Source: Limnanthes douglasii subsp. nivea
Lineage: Eukaryota > Streptophyta > Magnoliopsida > Brassicales > Limnanthaceae
Direction of reading: 5' to 3'
NCBI GenBank assembly: GCA_036936605.1
Contig: JAUPFV010000003.1
Coordinates: 146,538,997-146,602,996, forward strand
Length of the DNA stretch: 64,000 nucleotides
Of the stretch, positions 60,345 through 64,000 are shown piece by piece (position 1 is the stretch's first letter; the number at the start of each line of letters is the position of its first letter). The notes under the pieces were generated by a model. That model saw only the letters and a list, made by a program, of their open reading frames with translations, was not told the DNA's origin and did not search any database. The position numbers were made by a program, and so were the translations under genes.

Positions 60345-61035
60345 ATGGGAGGTGGCGAAAAGAATCATGATGAGCAAGACAAGGGGATCATTTCACAGCT
60401 TGGTCATGCTATTCAAGGGCATGGATACCCACCCCAACAAGGGCATGGATACCCACCCCAACAAGGTCATGGATACCCGCCCCAACAAGGTCATGGATAC
60501 CCTCCTCAACAAGGTTACCCTCCTCAACAAGGGTATCCACCTCAACAAGGCTATCCACCTCAAGGGTATCCTCCAGCTGCCTACCCACCTGCTGGTTACC
60601 CTGGCCCATCTGCCCCACAGCATTCGTCAGGTAATCATTTCTGTGCTTCATGATTCTAAAAGAAAAGTAAATTAATGTTCGTGTATGTTTGTATGTATGG
60701 GTTATAAGCATGTACGAGTTATAATTTGATTGTTCAACTCAGGTCATGGACTTGGCGGAGCTGGAGCTTTGCTAGCTGGGGGAGCTGCTGCTGCCGCAGC
60801 TGCTTACGGTGCCCACCATGTTTCCCATGGGGGTTCCCACGGGGGGCACATGCCTCATGCGGGGGGACACATGCCTCACATGGGTGGTGTTGTTAATCAC
60901 GGGTTTGGTCAGCATATGGGTGGTGGAGGCAAAGGCAAGTTTAAGCAGGGGAAGCACGGAAAGTTTAAGCAGGGGAAGCATGGCAAGCATGGGAAGCATG
61001 GCAAGTCCGGAGGCAAGTTCAAGAAGTGGAAGTGA
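60345..61035 (+). CDS. Glycine/proline-rich protein (GPRP, glycine-rich protein A3-like)
   Basis: Two exons, 60345-60630 and 60743-61035, joined by a 112-bp GT-AG intron in frame, giving 192 aa. The N-terminus 'MGGGEKNHDEQDKG' is followed by tandem 'GHGYPPQQ' and 'GYPPQQ' repeats (residues about 26-70), an Ala/Pro/Gly linker, and a hydrophobic Gly/Ala stretch 'GGAGALLAGGAAAAAAA' (about 98-117). A His/Gly-rich region and a basic end built from 'GKHGKFKQ' and 'HGKHGK' repeats complete it. This order (YPP repeats, Ala-rich hydrophobic block, HGK tail) is diagnostic of the conserved plant GPRP family. Biochemical role unclear; members have been tied to growth control. It is one of two intact-looking host genes in the window. 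Confidence 0.92.
60631..60742 (+). other. Coding intron of the GPRP gene
   Basis: CGTCAG|GTAATC ... CAACTCAG|GTCATGG. Splicing restores the frame 'SSGHGLGG' across the join. Confidence 0.88.
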
Positions 61036-62100
61036 TCAAATCATATAAGCGGAGCCTTATTTTATGTATGTCGTTTATGTTCTTGCTTTTAAAAAATATG
61101 ATAATTATTAACTATTGTGGCTTTCTGTTGTTTTAATGTTGTAAACAAACCATCTACTGCTTTTGACAAGTTTGTATCTTACTTGAACACACCCAGGCAG
61201 AAATTCAAGAATCTTATATGTAATGTAATGGTGAGATGAACACAAACACAATTTACAATCTATCAGAGATGCTTTATGCTTTACAATTATTTTGTTTCTG
61301 TTAATTATTTAGATTTTGAGTTTCTCAATTAAAAATGGAGACATTTTTTATATGTGCGGCGAGACAGGCATTGTCATCCCACCAAGTGTACTTGTACTTC
61401 ATCACGATGGACATAGAGGTGTTTTTAAATCGGTGACCAGCAAAGCAACCTGCACATGTTTTGATATGTATTGGCCGGTTTTATAAAACATGTCTACGCG
61501 CATTTGGATGGTATTATTAGAAACGGTTAAACTACAATTAGTCATAAATATTTTATTGGATTGTTTATATAATAATAATGAGTGATATTAATTAATAATT
61601 AATATTAGTTATGAGATTAAAATATTTATTTATTTATTTTGTTTATATAAAGTTATGTACAAATTCTTTTATTAATAATTTTTAAATATTTTACATGATA
61701 GCTTGTATAAGATTTTTATTCTATAATAAATTATTGTTAGAAATTCATTACTATTATAACAAAAAAAAATCATAAAGTAACTTTCTCTTCTAAACAAAAA
61801 TTTGAATTAGTATTTTTTTCTAATTTTATTACGAATTGATAATCATATGGTTATTACGGTTGTATTTATCCAACAATTAAAAATTTATGTTAAATTATTT
61901 AGTTTAAGTTGGAAACAATAATGCACATTATTAAGATAATTGACATACAAATCACAAAAGACTAGAAAGCTAATGTCAGTTATATTAGTATGATTTTGTA
62001 GAATTGAATAATTTTTAACATTTTATCCACCATCTACATTTTAAAGAAATGTTGGGTCTCCAATCAACATATTATAAAAAAACTAGCATGAGACACGCGT
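61036..62100. other. 3' flank of the GPRP gene and AT-rich spacer
   Basis: The first about 200 bp should be the 3' untranslated region. Beyond about 61300 I see nothing recognisable. Confidence 0.45.
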
Positions 62101-62960
62101 ACAAAGCTTTTTAGGCCAAAGCGTGAACAAAGTGATGCAACTCTTACGAAGTATTTCACCAAATTCAGTAAATTATTGATGGGATGAGTGATTTACTTAT
62201 CTTTTGTGTTGATTGAGCTACAAAATAGGAGCAACTGAGGACATATATTATCTAAATACTCCTTAGCACGACTGATCCTTCTTTGTCAGACAATTATACC
62301 ATCATTGTCAACTACCGATCATCTTATGTGAAAGATTCTTCCATCTGATGAGGTTGGTTCTTCACCTCTTACTAAAAAACAACATTAATAATATACACTT
62401 ACAAAGGTATGAACATATCCATCATTTGTGAGAAAAAGAGATTCTAATTATAATAACGATGAGAATGATTATTGTCGTTATTGTAAGAAGTGAGATCACA
62501 CAAACTAAAACTATCCAAACCGTTCAAAATGACCATCACACCCTCCACGTGCACATATGGCCTATGTTGGTCGATCTTCCAGCGACCACACTAATTTAGA
62601 TAATATTGCTACGTGTTCATTGACTTGAGCAACTAGGGTTTTCTCGTTCAAACATAACCTCTTATCTCATGCTAGAAAGGTTACTTTAGCATATGCATAT
62701 ATGATTTGAACTATTTTTGGAACTATAGACAAACATGTTGATTGATATTTTATATAATGGTTCATTATGGGGAGCTCACCCCAACCAGTAGCATGTTTGA
62801 GTGATAATAATGCTAATGAAGTTTATTATTAACTAGGAAATTTATCTCTCCATATTTTGAAGAAGATACGTCATGAAACTAAATATATTCCATAATTAGT
62901 TTTTGAGCCATACATCCAATAAAATCATATATGTGCTTTACATCCACCTAGACCTGTTAG
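62100..62960 (+). pseudogene. Copia element remnant with internal deletion
   Basis: Plus strand translates through stops as a gag end: 'PSFVRKRDSNYNNDENDYC' leads into a knuckle 'CRYCKK-DHTN-NYPNRSK' (about 62470-62530), then 'AHMAYVGRSSSDHTN' as before a copia protease. About 250 bases later (62800-62900) the sequence looks like the end of copia RNase H ('RHETKYI' for the usual 'HxRTKHIE'). Protease, integrase and RT are therefore deleted. Heavily decayed; the RNase H part is the weaker call. Confidence 0.5.
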
Positions 62961-64000
62961 TCGTTTTGAAAGTATTTTTTATTAACACATTATGATGTAT
63001 GAGAGTTTTTTTCCAGTTATATTTGTCTCTGATTTTTTTTAATTTAATCAATTTCATGGATAATTTATCTTGTGTAACTTGGATTAATATTATTACATTA
63101 AAAAATGTTATTCTTTTGTGAAAAATTTATTTAATGTCAATGTAAAACTTCTCATGGTAACAATGCCAAAATAATACTTTAAAATTGAATTTATGTAATA
63201 TATGACTAATAGTTGTATCACTTCATGAATCATTATGTACTTACACCTTAACAAAATATAGTGGTTAAATAAAATATTAGATATATACTTGAGGTGGCTC
63301 ATATTATGATGATGCACGAACATGTCACATACTAATTTTACACAAACATAGTTGAAACTACATGTTTATCATAAATAAGATACATTATTCTATACTTTAT
63401 GGTGCAATCCGTTACAATGCCTTATCTTTAAAACTATGTTTATTTCTTGTTTCCCGAAATATATTTGGTTGTGTCTGTTATCTTTATGATAATCGACTAT
63501 GCCGTATAAAACTAAATCTCAACTCTTTACAATGTATTTTTGTATGTTATTCTGGAACTAAAAAAAGATATTGGTATTATAGTCCCACCAATTAGAAAGG
63601 AATTTTGTTTTCTTGTATGATCTTATTTTTATGAGTTTGTATTATATTACTTGCATTCATAATCTGGTCTTTAATCTACATCTAGTAATCCAAACTCTAT
63701 ATAAATATTTTGATATATCACGAGGTTTAAATTGTTTATTTGTTAATCTTCGAGACTGACGTACCTCCAACACCTCACGCATTTTATACTAACTTTATCT
63801 ATCTTATGTACCATGGGACTTGCATACATTTTGTTGTACCTGAACCAACCACTGAATCAGCATCATATCTTACATTATAATCTCATTTTACAACACATAG
63901 TCTATAGATGTTTGTTTTAATCCAACCATATCAAAATCTTAACCAACCTATTTATCTTCATAAAATCTTGCATAAATGAACTAGATATCCTCATGACCAT
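62961..64000. other. AT-rich DNA, nothing recognised
   Basis: Short open frames at 63108-63323 (-) and 63362-63595 (+) have no motif and codon content typical of AT-rich spacer. Confidence 0.4.

Overview
The window is nuclear DNA of a flowering plant, most likely a eudicot. The evidence is AT-rich sequence, GT-AG introns, plant Ty3/gypsy (Tat and chromovirus), L1-type LINE, hAT and Mutator-like (MULE) elements, and two host genes of plant-typical families. I cannot name the species. No tRNA, rRNA, CRISPR array or bacterial-type operon is visible.

Only two loci look like host genes. (1) On the minus strand at 31064-28019, an eight-exon gene encodes 369 aa of a nuclear FKBP43/FKBP53-type protein. 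It has the nucleoplasmin-like N-terminus and the acidic/lysine-rich middle, but the PPIase (FKBP) domain is absent. (2) On the plus strand at 60345-61035, a two-exon gene encodes a 192-aa glycine/proline-rich protein (GPRP, 'glycine-rich protein A3-like') and has a leader intron.

The rest is nested and decayed transposons. 1-3.2 kb: remnant of an old Tat element with its antisense accessory ORF, split by a solo LTR with a perfect 5-bp target duplication. 4.1-4.8 kb: AT-rich simple repeat. 5.7-6.6 kb: LINE tail. 7.3-13.4 kb: a GC-rich minisatellite island interrupted by a complete but mutated 5.4-kb Reina-like chromovirus. 15.3-21.4 kb: very old Tat element containing an 829-bp hAT-type element with a perfect 8-bp duplication. 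22.4-27.0 kb: decayed L1 LINE. 27.1-27.5 kb: a CCGG-rich, possibly hAT-related repeat. 31.4-31.9 kb: abutting LINE and gypsy scraps.

32.9-43.3 kb: a structurally complete 10.4-kb Tat element in minus orientation with 407-bp LTRs, target duplication, gag-pol broken by seven stops and one frameshift, and an antisense accessory ORF with its own TATA box and an intron. 44.4-49.2 kb: 5'-truncated Tat element in plus orientation, with a second antisense accessory ORF. 50.1-50.5 kb: foldback MULE MITE. 51.6-59.0 kb: L1 LINE interrupted by a 2.3-kb Pack-MULE with TIRs of about 430 bp. The Pack-MULE carries the N-terminal part of a UDP-glucose dehydrogenase gene and itself contains a 426-bp foldback MITE. 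62.1-63.0 kb: internally deleted copia remnant.

The most interesting material is the set of three antisense accessory ORFs in Tat elements (with promoter and intron), the Pack-MULE chimeric ORF, and the FKBP-less nucleoplasmin-like gene.
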